Assembly: GCF_004359375.1 (NCBI RefSeq)
Contig: NZ_CP034726.1
Coordinates: 868,001 to 932,000 of the forward strand
Direction of reading: 5' to 3'
Length of the DNA stretch: 64,000 bases
Origin: Acetilactobacillus jinshanensis
GTDB lineage: Bacteria; Bacillota; Bacilli; Lactobacillales; Lactobacillaceae
The notes under the pieces were generated by a model that saw only the letters and a program-made list of their open reading frames with translations, was not told where the DNA came from and searched no databases. Positions 33,507 to 43,038 of the stretch are shown one piece after another. A program made the position numbers and the translations under genes. How positions within the stretch are numbered: the stretch's first letter is position 1; each line of letters opens with the position of its first letter.

Positions 33507-34880
33507 ATGGAAGAAAATAGAAATAATCGGGGCAAACTGTCCGTCCTTGGCCTGTTTGCCTTAGCAATCTCCGGGATTGCGCCCACCGGTTCAATGGCCT
33601 ACAGTACTACAGCAACCGCTCGAGTTGCTGGATATAATGTTCCGTTGTCCTTCCTGCTTGGTGGTCTCGGGATTTTATGCGTTGCATTATGTTTTGCGGC
33701 CATGGCCAAGCACATTGCAGGTGCTGGCTCAGCTTACGCTTATAACAAAGCGGCCTTTGGTGAAAAGGGTGGCTTTATCACCGGCTGGGTAATGGTCTTT
33801 GCCTATTTTGTATTGCTGATATCTCAGCCGGGATTGACTGCTAATTACGTCAACGTCTTTTTGCATCATTTCGGAATCACATGGTCGATTAACTGGATGA
33901 CTTTTATCATCATCGTGTCCATGTGGATCATCTCGTTATTTGGAATTAAGGTTACCAGTAAGATTGCCTTCATTACCGAAGGTGTATCGTTATTGATTTT
34001 GATTATTTTATCGGCCATTATCCTGATTAAGGCCGGTATGTCTGGAACAATTGATCCAAAACCGTTTATTCCGCATAATAACTACGGTGGAATTGGTCAG
34101 GGAATGATCTTTGCGATCCTTTCTTACGCTGGTTTTGAAGAGATCAGTACCGTGTCGTTCCGGGCCAAGAATCCAAAGCACACCGTTCCGAGAACTTTGA
34201 TCTGGACCGTAATTTTGATTGCCGCATTCTACTTGACCGTTACTTTTGTTGAAGTTAATGGCTTTGGCATTAAGAACATTGCGGCGTTCGCCAATTCACC
34301 GTCCCCATTGGATGCATTGTCATCAACTTATTTAGGTAACGCCATGGCGATGGTAATGGACCTCGCGATTCTGTTAAGTGGTTTAGCTTCCGTTTTAGGA
34401 TGTGCTAACGCCTGTGCTTACATGATGTATGCATTAGGTGCCAACCATTATTTACCGGGTTTTCTTGGTAAGTTTGATGAAAATTTAAATAGTCCTAAGA
34501 ATGCAGTTGACGTTACGATGATCATGTGTGCCATTGCCTACGCCATTTTCGGTGTACCGTATGGCTATCAAGTTGTGTATTCTAACGCTTCAACGTTAGG
34601 CGTCATGGGACTATTGATCGTGTACATGATGGTTTGTATTGGTAGCGGAATTTACTTTGCTCGTCGGTCTGACGTTCATTTCTCGTGGTTCCGTCACTTC
34701 TTGATCCCGTTAGTTGGGGTTGCCGTTTTGATCTTACCGTTCTTGAGCAATATCTATCCAGTTCCAAAGTTCCCTGGTAACTTGTATCCATATATTATCA
34801 TTATCTGGGTAGTAATTGGTCTGATCGTTTCTTATGTAAAGGATAAGGGCGATCGTAGTAGCGTTACTGATGAAGATTAA
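33507..34880 (+). CDS. APC superfamily amino-acid permease
   Basis: 457 residues with about twelve hydrophobic segments; N-terminal SVLGLFALAISGIAPTGSMA and AGAGSAYAYNKAAFG are typical of the APC family. Start ATG 33507 behind AGGATG; ATG 33495 overlaps the ribosome binding site. No regulatory RNA was seen in front, so the substrate is open (amino acid, polyamine or similar). Single-gene unit. Confidence 0.85.
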   Translation: MEENRNNRGKLSVLGLFALAISGIAPTGSMAYSTTATARVAGYNVPLSFLLGGLGILCVALCFAAMAKHIAGAGSAYAYNKAAFGEKGGFITGWVMVFAYFVLLISQPGLTANYVNVFLHHFGITWSINWMTFIIIVSMWIISLFGIKVTSKIAFITEGVSLLILIILSAIILIKAGMSGTIDPKPFIPHNNYGGIGQGMIFAILSYAGFEEISTVSFRAKNPKHTVPRTLIWTVILIAAFYLTVTFVEVNGFGIKNIAAFANSPSPLDALSSTYLGNAMAMVMDLAILLSGLASVLGCANACAYMMYALGANHYLPGFLGKFDENLNSPKNAVDVTMIMCAIAYAIFGVPYGYQVVYSNASTLGVMGLLIVYMMVCIGSGIYFARRSDVHFSWFRHFLIPLVGVAVLILPFLSNIYPVPKFPGNLYPYIIIIWVVIGLIVSYVKDKGDRSSVTDED

Positions 34881-34905
34881 TTTTTAGAAAAATAATTAGA
34901 TTATT

Positions 34906-34937
34906 GCGTCTTAGCTATAAAAAGTTAAGGCGTTTTA
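34906..34937 (+). terminator. Terminator of the APC permease
   Basis: GCGTCTTAGC pairs with GTTAAGGCG, followed by TTTT. Confidence 0.65.
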
Positions 34938-35079
34938 ATTATTAAGATTTGTTACAAATTCGCCTAAAGTATAAACATTAGATCCAATATATCTTATGCT
35001 TTTACATGTTGTCTACCTATTAAAGTAGAACACCTAGGAATCGATTATTAATAGACGTTATATATAGGGAGTAAAGTTT

Positions 35080-36069
35080 ATGACAATTCTCGTAACCGGT
35101 GGCGCCGGCTATATTGGTTCGCATACTGTTGACTGTTTAATTCGCCGTGGCTTCGATGTCGTTGTGGTGGATAACCTGGTAACCGGTCATCGGCAGGCCG
35201 TTAATCCGAAAGCTCGTTTTTATAAGGGTGACGTTCGTGACGCTAATTTCTTAAGTCACGTTTTTGACCGTGAACACATTGACGGTGTCATTCACTTTGC
35301 TTCGGTATCGATTGTTCCCGAATCAATGCGGGATCCCTTACATTATTTTGATGATAACGTTGAAGGGACCATCACGTTATTGGAAGCGATGCGTGACCAT
35401 AACGTTAAACGAATCGTCTTTTCTTCGTCCGCTTCGGTCTATGGAGATCCAAAGCGAATGCCGATTAAGGAAAGCGATCCAAAGGTTCCAACAAATCCAT
35501 ACGGTGAAACTAAATTAATGATGGAACGAATGATGAACTGGGCGGACGTTGCCTACGGGATTCACTTCATCGCCTTACGTTACTTTAACGTTGGTGGTGC
35601 TAAGTTAGATGGCAGTATCGGTGAAGATCATAATCCGGAGACCCATTTAATCCCGATTATTTTACAGGTTGCTCTGGGCCAACGAAATCAGCTCCAGATC
35701 TTCGGGGATGATTATCCTACTAAAGACGGGACCAACGTCCGTGATTACGTCCACGTTTTAGATTTGGCTAACGCCCACATCTTAGCTATGAAGTGGCTAC
35801 TAAGGGGTGGCCATTCTGACATCTTTAATCTAGGTTCGTCGACCGGTTTTTCTAATCTTCAGATGTTGCAGGCAGCTCGTGACGTAACGGGTCAGCCAAT
35901 TTCCGCCAGTATGGCACCGCGCCGTCCCGGTGATCCAAGTACGTTGATTGCGGATTCGTCGAAAGCCCGGAAAATCTTAGGCTGGAAGCCAAAGTATGAT
36001 GATATTCATAAGATTATTAGCAGCGCCTGGAAGTGGACGCGAAAGCATCCAAACGGCTACGAAAAATAA
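35080..36069 (+). CDS. galE: UDP-glucose 4-epimerase
   Basis: 329 residues of the extended SDR family: NAD site [10 protein letters not shown] (8-17), [11 protein letters not shown], the catalytic YGETK, and RYFNVGGA. It interconverts UDP-glucose and UDP-galactose for galactose use and wall or exopolysaccharide precursors. ATG behind AGGGAGTAA. No Leloir-pathway genes adjoin, which points to a biosynthetic role. Confidence 0.93.
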   Translation: MTILVTGGAGYIGSHTVDCLIRRGFDVVVVDNLVTGHRQAVNPKARFYKGDVRDANFLSHVFDREHIDGVIHFASVSIVPESMRDPLHYFDDNVEGTITLLEAMRDHNVKRIVFSSSASVYGDPKRMPIKESDPKVPTNPYGETKLMMERMMNWADVAYGIHFIALRYFNVGGAKLDGSIGEDHNPETHLIPIILQVALGQRNQLQIFGDDYPTKDGTNVRDYVHVLDLANAHILAMKWLLRGGHSDIFNLGSSTGFSNLQMLQAARDVTGQPISASMAPRRPGDPSTLIADSSKARKILGWKPKYDDIHKIISSAWKWTRKHPNGYEK

Positions 36070-36086
36070 TTAAAATTGAGCGTAAA

Positions 36087-36125
36087 AAATGCCTCATCAA
36101 TTTATTTTTGATGAAGCATTTCTTT
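36087..36125. terminator. Bidirectional terminator
   Basis: AAATGCCTCATCAA pairs with TTGATGAAGCATTT, with T-runs both sides, between galE and the convergent small gene. Confidence 0.85.
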
Positions 36126-36317
36126 TTATTTAAATGGGCAAACGACGAGTGCCAAGGCAACCCATAAAGCAACGGTAATGATGCAGGTGAACCAGACCTT
36201 GTTACCGGTCTTCTTAATGGATTTAACGCATTTGTCTAAGTATTTAAAGATCAATGCCATAATTCCTGCGGTAACTAAGCCAACAAGGATCCATAACCAG
36301 AAGTCTAAAAACATCAT
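36126..36317 (-). CDS. Small membrane protein, two helices
   Basis: 63 residues from ATG 36317, chosen because GGAG is nine bases away. Two hydrophobic helices flank a Lys-rich loop (KCVKSIKKTGNKVW). No family recognised. Confidence 0.65.
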   Translation of the reverse strand: MMFLDFWLWILVGLVTAGIMALIFKYLDKCVKSIKKTGNKVWFTCIITVALWVALALVVCPFK

Positions 36318-36432
36318 CGATCTCATCTCCTATGGATAATAATAAGGCCCTTACATATAGGTAGTAAAGTGCTTTGACTACCTGTGATATACTTGACGGT
36401 GAACTAATTAATCGATATTTAAGGTGATTTTA

Positions 36433-36630
36433 ATGGCTAATAACCACACTAAATTCAAAGATTTACCAAAAGGTAATCAAATCTTTTTATATTCCTACTT
36501 TGCTTTATTATTATTGACATTGGGTGGCTTTGTAACTGCCGCCGTCAATTCACCAATTGGTGAATTGATCTGCACCATTCTTTTGATAATCACTCTCATC
36601 ACTAATGTTATCGTAGCTTTTCTAAAATAA
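36433..36630 (+). CDS. Small membrane protein, two helices
   Basis: 65 residues from ATG 36433 behind AAGGTGA. Hydrophilic N-terminus then two hydrophobic helices (LYSYFALLLLTLGGFVTA and LICTILLIITLITNVIVAF). 18 bases before the His/Asn-rich gene, so probably co-transcribed. No family recognised. Confidence 0.65.
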   Translation: MANNHTKFKDLPKGNQIFLYSYFALLLLTLGGFVTAAVNSPIGELICTILLIITLITNVIVAFLK

Positions 36631-36648
36631 CTTTTTGAAGGTGAGAAT

Positions 36649-37089
36649 ATGAGTAAAGTCGTACATCGCATTCATCCGCACGTAATGGGATCTAATGATC
36701 ATAACGATGATTTTAACCACAATAATCATAATAATGATAATGATTTCTTTAAACATTTTGGTCATGGCAATCACAATGGCGTTCACAGCTTTAGCGCGAC
36801 TTATAGTAACGTTAACGGCCATGTAAAGCGTCACTTTTCAAAGAACGGCCACAAGGTCAATCCGAGAGATGCCATGAACCAGATGAAGAAAATGAACGAA
36901 GACATGAATCGAAGCTTCAAACAAATGGACCAAGCCTTTGGTAATCTAGGTAACGACTTCGGTGGTGACTTCTTAGGTAATGGTCAGTCTAACGATCATA
37001 AGCATCATCTATTCCGTCAGTTGTTTGGTAAACATCATCGTAATCATGATGAAGGCAATTTGACCGGACGAATTACTCATCGCAAGTAA
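36649..37089 (+). CDS. His/Asn/Asp-rich low-complexity protein
   Basis: 146 residues. The first 45 residues are almost entirely His, Asn, Asp, Gly and Phe, the middle is helical (MNQMKKMNEDMNRSFKQMDQ), and the end is again His-rich. ATG follows GAAGGTGAG. His clusters could bind zinc, nickel or copper. No signal peptide. No family recognised; part of the name of such proteins in databases usually reflects composition only. Confidence 0.7.
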   Translation: MSKVVHRIHPHVMGSNDHNDDFNHNNHNNDNDFFKHFGHGNHNGVHSFSATYSNVNGHVKRHFSKNGHKVNPRDAMNQMKKMNEDMNRSFKQMDQAFGNLGNDFGGDFLGNGQSNDHKHHLFRQLFGKHHRNHDEGNLTGRITHRK

Positions 37090-37110
37090 ATAATTGATAA
37101 TTATTAACAA

Positions 37111-37146
37111 AAGCTCGTGAATTTCACATCACGGGCCTTTCTTTTT
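37111..37146 (+). terminator. Terminator
   Basis: AAG..CGTGA pairs with TCACG..CTT, with CTTTTT following the His-rich gene. Confidence 0.7.
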
Positions 37147-37172
37147 ACAATGGTCGTGTTGGAGTGATAAAT

Positions 37173-37271
37173 GTGTTAAATCAACATCAAGATCTACTTA
37201 GTTGGTTAATTGGCCCCGTACCCATGTTTATTATGGTGATTGGGTTGATTTTTGCCGCAATTGGCCGATAA
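37173..37271 (+). CDS. Micro-membrane protein, 32 residues
   Basis: GTG start at 37173 behind GGAGTGA. After ten polar residues one hydrophobic helix fills the rest (LIGPVPMFIMVIGLIFAAIG). It lies between a terminator and the lysine riboswitch promoter. Function unknown; possibly a membrane-acting peptide. Confidence 0.5.
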   Translation: MLNQHQDLLSWLIGPVPMFIMVIGLIFAAIGR

Positions 37272-37311
37272 ATGACCATAAATTGTGGTATACTTTGTAA
37301 TGTAAATGTAA

Positions 37312-37625
37312 AAATCGAAGAGGTTGCGACTGACATTAGTAAGTTGACCGAGTCACCGTTATGATATTGAAGTTAACTAAAAGGGGACGTCGCCGAAGTG
37401 CTGTTATTGACGGTTAACAGTGTTCTGGGACGTAGCTTAATATGCTGCGGACTGTCACGGACCCACCCGTGGAGCGCTTTATTCAAACAAGAATCGAATC
37501 TCAGTTAGTAATTGGATTCCTTTATTTGACTAAGCGCCAGATAAAGGACTTTTTTCTTTATTCAGACTGTGATTCATCATGTGCCGCTAATCCTCTTCGA
37601 AATCTTAAGATTAGAGGTTTTTATT
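37312..37625 (+). promoter_or_regulatory. Lysine riboswitch (L-box) with terminator
   Basis: Conserved L-box blocks appear in order: AAGAGGTTGCGA, AGTAAGTTG, AAAGGGGACGTCGCCGAAG, TTCTGGGACGT, CGGACTGTCA and CCGTGGAGCGC, up to about 37485. Downstream a hairpin CCTCT-AATCT/AGATT-AGAGG (37592-37617) with TTTTT precedes the permease start, and its 3' arm AGAGG is also the ribosome binding site. High lysine should stop transcription and hide the site. An extended -10 TATACT at 37290 is the likely promoter. Confidence 0.92.
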
Positions 37626-37627
37626 TT

Positions 37628-39115
37628 ATGACAGCTAAGCGAATTTCACTTACTAGCTTAGTCCTAATGATTTTATCAACGACCTTTGGCTTTATTAACG
37701 TGCCAACGGCCTTTGATCAGATGGGATATGCTAGTATCATTTGGTACATTGTGGGTGCATTGGCATTCTTCCTGCCCACGTCGTTTATGTTTGCTGAATA
37801 TGGTTCAGCATTAAAGGATTCCGCCGGTGGGATTTATTCCTGGATTAAATCCGGACTAGGTGAACGTTGGGCCTTTATCGGTGGCTTCACCTGGTTAAGT
37901 GCCTGGGTCATCACGATGCTGTTCGGGGTTCCAAACCTATGGGTTTCATTATCAGTTATGATTTACGGTCATGATACGACCCAGAGTTGGACGTTCCTGC
38001 ATTTTAACAGTACTGAAACTTTAGGCCTGTTATCGATTCTCTTTGTCATTGCGGCAACCTGGATCTCCGTAAAGGGCCTAGGTAATATTACCTGGATCGC
38101 CTCGATCGGTGGTTTCTTAGCAACTTCAATCGCTTTTGTTTTCTGTATCTTATCCGTAATTTTGATTTTCTTGAACCATGGCCATTTGGCTCAGCCCATT
38201 ACCGGTTTCAAGAGCTTTATCGTTTCGCCGAACCCAAGTTTTCAGACGCCAGTTTCCACGATTTCTTTCGTGGTTTATGCAATCTTTGCGTATGCCGGAA
38301 TTGAATCCCTATGTGGGGTCATTAACCATTTAAAGAACCCAGCTAAAACGTTCCCACATGGTGTTATGATCGCGACCGCCTTAGTTTTCGTTCTTTACAC
38401 GGTATCGATCATCCTTTGTGGATTCGTTGTTAACTGGAAAGCCGTAATGGGTCAAAACGGAGTTACCTTAGGTAATGTAATGTACGTATTAATGGGTAAC
38501 TTAGGATTTAGTTTAGGCCACGGCTTAGACTTAAGTCCGTCTGGTACGTTGGCTCTAGGTCATTTCTTAGCTCGTTACACTGGTTTTGCTAACCTCTGGG
38601 GCGGTGCTGGTGGCTTCTTGGTATTAGCTTATTCACCAATCAAGTCATTCATGTTCGGCTCCAACAAGAAGTTATGGCCAAAGTGGAGCTTACGTCTGAA
38701 CCGTGATGGCATGCCTGGCAACGTCATGTGGGTCCAGGGTGGCTTCTTAGTCGCTGTTCTGTTCTTCCTGACCTTTGGTGGTAACGATGCCAAGGCCTTA
38801 TTCCAGATCTTGACCGATATGAACAACGTTTCGACTGCTTTCCAGTACATCTTGATCGTATTAGCATTCCCGTTCTTTAAGAAACTTGCTAACCTGGATC
38901 GACCGTTCGTTGTCTACCATAGTATGAAGACGACGTGGGTCATCACGATCCTGGTGCTATTCGTCTTAGCCTTCGGAATTGGTTTCAATTTCGTTCAGCC
39001 ATTATTGGCTCATCAATACATGACTGATTTCTGGACCTTCTTAGGACCAGTAATCTTCGGTGGTGGTGCTTGGTTATTCTATGACTGGCACATGCGTCGT
39101 GAGACTGAAGCTTAA
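37628..39115 (+). CDS. Lysine-regulated APC permease
   Basis: 495 residues from ATG 37628; the longer upstream open frame runs through the riboswitch and is not coding. Twelve or more hydrophobic segments, with an N-terminus (ISLTSLVLMILSTTFGFIN) and GGIYSWIKSGLGERWAF typical of the YjeM/GadC-like part of the APC superfamily. The L-box implies repression by lysine, so lysine import is the most likely role, or an antiporter handling lysine or its products. Confidence 0.88.
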   Translation: MTAKRISLTSLVLMILSTTFGFINVPTAFDQMGYASIIWYIVGALAFFLPTSFMFAEYGSALKDSAGGIYSWIKSGLGERWAFIGGFTWLSAWVITMLFGVPNLWVSLSVMIYGHDTTQSWTFLHFNSTETLGLLSILFVIAATWISVKGLGNITWIASIGGFLATSIAFVFCILSVILIFLNHGHLAQPITGFKSFIVSPNPSFQTPVSTISFVVYAIFAYAGIESLCGVINHLKNPAKTFPHGVMIATALVFVLYTVSIILCGFVVNWKAVMGQNGVTLGNVMYVLMGNLGFSLGHGLDLSPSGTLALGHFLARYTGFANLWGGAGGFLVLAYSPIKSFMFGSNKKLWPKWSLRLNRDGMPGNVMWVQGGFLVAVLFFLTFGGNDAKALFQILTDMNNVSTAFQYILIVLAFPFFKKLANLDRPFVVYHSMKTTWVITILVLFVLAFGIGFNFVQPLLAHQYMTDFWTFLGPVIFGGGAWLFYDWHMRRETEA

Positions 39116-39140
39116 ATTAGATTAATTTAATTAATATTTG

Positions 39141-39172
39141 AGGTCTAACTCTAAGGGAGTTGGGCCTTTTTT
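39141..39172 (+). terminator. Terminator of the lysine-regulated permease
   Basis: AGGTCTAACTC pairs with GAGTTGGGCCT, followed by TTTTTT. Confidence 0.85.
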
Positions 39173-39337
39173 ATTTTCTCTATCAAAAAAATATAAACAT
39201 TATATAAAATAATAATAAATTAGTTAATATTTATTAAATAATAGCTTGACATTGGTGATTAATTGATAGACTATTAAGTTGCTAACAAAGAAATTTGGAA
39301 TTAATTAATGACTAAAATTCAAAAAGAGGGATTAATT

Positions 39338-39430
39338 ATGTTAACTAATAAACGGTATCATTTTAAAACGTTGTTATTCATGGTTATGATCGTGCTTCTT
39401 CTTCGAATTTTAGTCATTATTTCGGTCTAA
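39338..39430 (+). CDS. Micro-membrane protein, 30 residues
   Basis: ATG follows AAAGAGGGA. A basic N-terminus (MLTNKRYHFK) is followed by a 20-residue hydrophobic helix to the end. Upstream TTGACA at 39246-39251 may be its -35. The plan matches membrane-acting peptides such as type I toxins, but no antitoxin-like repeats were found nearby. Confidence 0.5.
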   Translation: MLTNKRYHFKTLLFMVMIVLLLRILVIISV

Positions 39431-39504
39431 AAAGCCCGTTTCAAGTTGCTAGTATTAAATGATAAATGGATAGTGTTAAAATTATTAAAACCTGGTGAAG
39501 TTAT

Positions 39505-39786
39505 ATGTTTAAGACAATGAAGGTCAATCGGAATTTTGTGGAATGGTTAGCAGAAATTCTGCCTGAATATCAGCATGAAGACGTAAGTCCATTGGGTGAT
39601 AACATCAATGAGTGTCTAGATTCCAATGCTCGTAATTTTGTGGTGATGTTCAAATCAGCCGCATGCTTAAAGTCGTATAACATTGATTTAAATAACCCGA
39701 AGTTATTACTTCGGGCCTACTTTCATAATTTAATTCTTGTTAAGATCGTTCCCCAAGGCGTTAAAAAACTAGATCAGAGTGCTTAA
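39505..39786 (+). CDS. Hypothetical protein
   Basis: 93 residues, soluble, with NFVEWLAEILPEYQHED near the start and several Cys. ATG lies behind GGTGAAG. Terminator at 39819-39850. No family recognised. Confidence 0.65.
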   Translation: MFKTMKVNRNFVEWLAEILPEYQHEDVSPLGDNINECLDSNARNFVVMFKSAACLKSYNIDLNNPKLLLRAYFHNLILVKIVPQGVKKLDQSA

Positions 39787-39818
39787 AATTGCCAACACAA
39801 ATAAACAAACCTCTTGGA

Positions 39819-39850
39819 AGGACTGGGATATTTAATCCCAGTTCTTTTTT
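39819..39850 (+). terminator. Terminator
   Basis: GGACTGGGAT pairs with ATCCCAGTTC, followed by TTTTTT. Confidence 0.85.
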
Positions 39851-40060
39851 GTTTTTATAAGTTCTTAAATGGTCGGTCGTTCTTAAATCTAATAAAATTA
39901 ACAGCAGGAGATTTACGAACCTTTAAAATTTGTTTAAAAATTAGGTTGCGATTTATAAAATTCGTGGTATTATAATAAGTGAACTTTGCTTATAAGAAGT
40001 AAATTTATTGTTTCTGTTTATATCAAGGATTCGTTAAATCAATTTATGAGGATGATGTCA

Positions 40061-41080
40061 ATGTCTGAAAGTCAAGAGCCACTGTTAAAGATTAGAAATA
40101 TGAATACCGCATATAAGATCAACGGTCATTATTACAACGCCGTTTCAGATATTAATCTGGACGTTCATAGTGATGAAATCCTGGCTCTGGTTGGTGAATC
40201 TGGCTGTGGTAAAAGTACCTTAGCTAAGACCGTTATGGGCTTAGAAGATGAAGATGCTAAAGCCAGTGGCCAAATTTATTTCAATGGTAGTAAGAAAAAT
40301 CTGCTTAAGATCAGTGAAAATGAATACAACCAGATCCGTGGTGGACAGATTGGAATGATCTTCCAAGATTCACTTTCAGCATTGAACCCGTTAAAGAAAG
40401 TTGGTAAACAGGTTGGTGAATCACTTTATTACCACACCAAGTTAGATCATGATGCCCGTTACAAGCGAGTCGTTAAGATCTTGGGTGAAGTTGGTTTACC
40501 TAATCCAGAATTGGTTGCTAACGAATTTCCTTACCAGTTATCTGGTGGGATGCGACAAAGAGTAATGATTGCCTTAGCGATTATTTGTCATCCGAAGTTA
40601 ATTATTGCTGATGAACCTACCACCGCGTTGGATGTTACGATTCAAGCTCAGATTTTGGATCTGCTCCGTAAGATTCAAAAGATCAGTCATGCCGGGATTA
40701 TCTTGATTACCCATGATTTGGGCGTCGTTGCTCAAATCGCTGATCGAGTTGCCGTTATGTATGCTGGCCAGATCGTTGAATTAGGCAGTGCTAAACAGAT
40801 TTTCTTGGATCCTAAGCATCCGTACACTCGTTCATTATTACGGTCAGTTCCACAACGAGACGAAGTTGGCAAGAACTTATACGTTATTCACGGGACGGTT
40901 CCTCCGCTTACCGCAATGCCAACCCATGGCGATCGGTTCGCAGCTCGAATCCCTTGGATTCCGGCTTCAGCCCATGAAGCTAATCCTAAGATGCACGACT
41001 TAGGTGATGGACATTGGGTTCGGTGCACTTGTTACAAACACTTTTACTTTCCACATGAAAAAGAAGAAAAGGACGCGTGA
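40061..41080 (+). CDS. oppD: Oligopeptide ABC transporter ATPase OppD
   Basis: 340 residues from ATG 40061 behind GAGGATG (longer starts overlap the ribosome binding site). Walker A GESGCGKST, signature LSGGMRQR, Walker B LIIADEPTTALD, and the C-terminal Opp/Dpp extension with PWIP and a CTCYKH Cys pair. First gene of oppDFBCA, six bases before oppF. OppD and OppF power peptide import through OppB and OppC. Confidence 0.93.
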   Translation: MSESQEPLLKIRNMNTAYKINGHYYNAVSDINLDVHSDEILALVGESGCGKSTLAKTVMGLEDEDAKASGQIYFNGSKKNLLKISENEYNQIRGGQIGMIFQDSLSALNPLKKVGKQVGESLYYHTKLDHDARYKRVVKILGEVGLPNPELVANEFPYQLSGGMRQRVMIALAIICHPKLIIADEPTTALDVTIQAQILDLLRKIQKISHAGIILITHDLGVVAQIADRVAVMYAGQIVELGSAKQIFLDPKHPYTRSLLRSVPQRDEVGKNLYVIHGTVPPLTAMPTHGDRFAARIPWIPASAHEANPKMHDLGDGHWVRCTCYKHFYFPHEKEEKDA

Positions 41081-41086
41081 TTTAGA

Positions 41087-42061
41087 ATGAGCAAAATAAT
41101 TCAACTCAAACATTTGAAAGTATTCTACCCGATCAGGGGTGGATTTTGGAACCGCGTCGTCAAGTATGTCAAGGCTGTTAATGACATCAGCTTTTCGATT
41201 AACACTGGTGAGACCTATGGCTTAGTTGGTGAATCTGGTTCTGGGAAATCCACTTTGGGCCGAGCAATCGTTGGCTTACAGAAGATCACCTCGGGTAAAG
41301 TTTATTATAAAGGTCATGACGTTACGACTAAGCATGAGCGCAAAGCCCTTAAGTATAATCATGATGTTCAAATGATTTTCCAAGATGCCGCTTCTAGTTT
41401 GAACCCTCAGAAACGGATTAAGGATATCATTGATCAGCCGTTAATTAACTTTACTAATTTAAATAAAGAACAGATCCATCAACATATCGGTAACATTTTA
41501 AAGATCGTTGGTTTACATGCATCTGATATGTATAAATATCCGTTCCAGTTCTCTGGTGGTCAACGTCAACGTATTGATATTGCGCGTGCTATTATTACGC
41601 ATCCGAAGTTGATCGTTGCTGATGAACCAGTATCAGCATTAGACTTATCCGTTCAAGCCCAAGTCTTGAACTTCATGAAGAAAATTCAAAAACGGTTTAA
41701 CATTTCTTACTTATTCATTTCACATGATTTAGGTGTTATTCGTCATATGTGTGATAATATCGCCATCATGAATCATGGACATTTGTTAGAAATCGGAACC
41801 CGTGACGATATTTATAATCGTCCGTTACATATTTACACACGTCGATTACTATCGGCAATTCCTGAAATTGACGTTCTTCACCGTGAAGAACATCGTCAGC
41901 ACCGTTTGAAGGTTGAAAAAGAATTCCAGGATGATAAAGATTTCTATTATCAGAAAAATGGTGATCCGTTCCCAATGACTAAAGTTTCACCTACGCATTG
42001 GGTTGCATTACCAAAAGATCGGGTTGCCAAGCTAGAGCAGAAATTGAAAGGGGAGGCTTAG
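41087..42061 (+). CDS. oppF: Oligopeptide ABC transporter ATPase OppF
   Basis: 324 residues. Walker A GESGSGKST, signature FSGGQRQR, Walker B LIVADEPVSALD, and a C-terminal extension. Pairs with OppD. Four bases separate it from oppB. Confidence 0.93.
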   Translation: MSKIIQLKHLKVFYPIRGGFWNRVVKYVKAVNDISFSINTGETYGLVGESGSGKSTLGRAIVGLQKITSGKVYYKGHDVTTKHERKALKYNHDVQMIFQDAASSLNPQKRIKDIIDQPLINFTNLNKEQIHQHIGNILKIVGLHASDMYKYPFQFSGGQRQRIDIARAIITHPKLIVADEPVSALDLSVQAQVLNFMKKIQKRFNISYLFISHDLGVIRHMCDNIAIMNHGHLLEIGTRDDIYNRPLHIYTRRLLSAIPEIDVLHREEHRQHRLKVEKEFQDDKDFYYQKNGDPFPMTKVSPTHWVALPKDRVAKLEQKLKGEA

Positions 42062-42065
42062 TACT

Positions 42066-43025
42066 ATGTGGAAAACAATTTTACGAAGAGTCCTGATCAT
42101 GATTCCAGAATTGATCATTCTAAGCCTCATCGTCTTTCTGTTAGCTAAAGCAATGCCTGGTGATCCATTCACTGGAAAGATCAACCCGCGTTTAAGTGCT
42201 TCACAAATTCATCATTTAATGAAGATTGATGGCTTGTATGATCCCTGGTACCAGCAGTACTGGAACTGGGTTGTCCATCTGTTCCATGGTAACTTGGGTG
42301 AAAGTTACGAATATCAAGAACCCGTTGTTACCTTGGTTAAAGAACGTGGTGCTAATACCTTATGGTTAGAAGCATTTTCAATGGTATTAACCTATATCAT
42401 TAGCTTGCCTTTAGGTATTATCGCCGGACGTCATGAAGGTAAATGGTCAGATACCTTGATCAGAATCTTCAGTTACGTAACCATGTCAATTCCGTTCTTC
42501 GTTATCCTGGTTATTGGGATTTGGATCTTCGGTTATGGACTTGGCTGGTTCCCAACCAGTGGCTCGGTATCATCATCCGCAACTGGTTTAGGCAGCACCA
42601 TGATATCGAGGCTTGGCCATATCCTGTTGCCAGGAATTCTAAGTGCCGTCTTCGGAACCACGTTCGTTGTTCAATACTTACGTAGTGAAGTTATCGATGC
42701 TAAACATTCCGGTTACGTTCAGACCGCCCGTTCAAAAGGTGTCAGCGTCAGAAATGTTTACCGTCACCATATCTTCAGAAATTCACTCTTACCAATCGCT
42801 GCGTTCGCTGGTTATTCCATTACCGGATTACTAGATGGATCATTATTCGTTGAAATGATTTTCTCATATTCTGGCATGGGATTACTATTCCTGAACGCCA
42901 TTAACTACCGTGATTACACCGTAATCATCGTATTGGTACTACTTTATGGATTCTTGAACCTGATGGGGACGTTACTATCAGATATCATCACCAGTGTCAT
43001 TGATCCACGGATCAGGATTAAATAA
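42066..43025 (+). CDS. oppB: Oligopeptide ABC transporter permease OppB
   Basis: 319 residues with six hydrophobic segments. The N-terminal segment RVLIMIPELIILSLIVFLL and the EAA loop HSGYVQTARSKGVS (about 218-231) that contacts the ATPases are typical. ATG behind AGGGGAGG at the oppF end. Confidence 0.93.
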   Translation: MWKTILRRVLIMIPELIILSLIVFLLAKAMPGDPFTGKINPRLSASQIHHLMKIDGLYDPWYQQYWNWVVHLFHGNLGESYEYQEPVVTLVKERGANTLWLEAFSMVLTYIISLPLGIIAGRHEGKWSDTLIRIFSYVTMSIPFFVILVIGIWIFGYGLGWFPTSGSVSSSATGLGSTMISRLGHILLPGILSAVFGTTFVVQYLRSEVIDAKHSGYVQTARSKGVSVRNVYRHHIFRNSLLPIAAFAGYSITGLLDGSLFVEMIFSYSGMGLLFLNAINYRDYTVIIVLVLLYGFLNLMGTLLSDIITSVIDPRIRIK

Positions 43026-43038
43026 GGAGTGAACAAGA

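Noticed and set aside
37442-37627. N-terminal extension of the lysine-regulated permease frame
   Set aside because: The bases are the L-box aptamer and terminator; the first residues are not permease-like.
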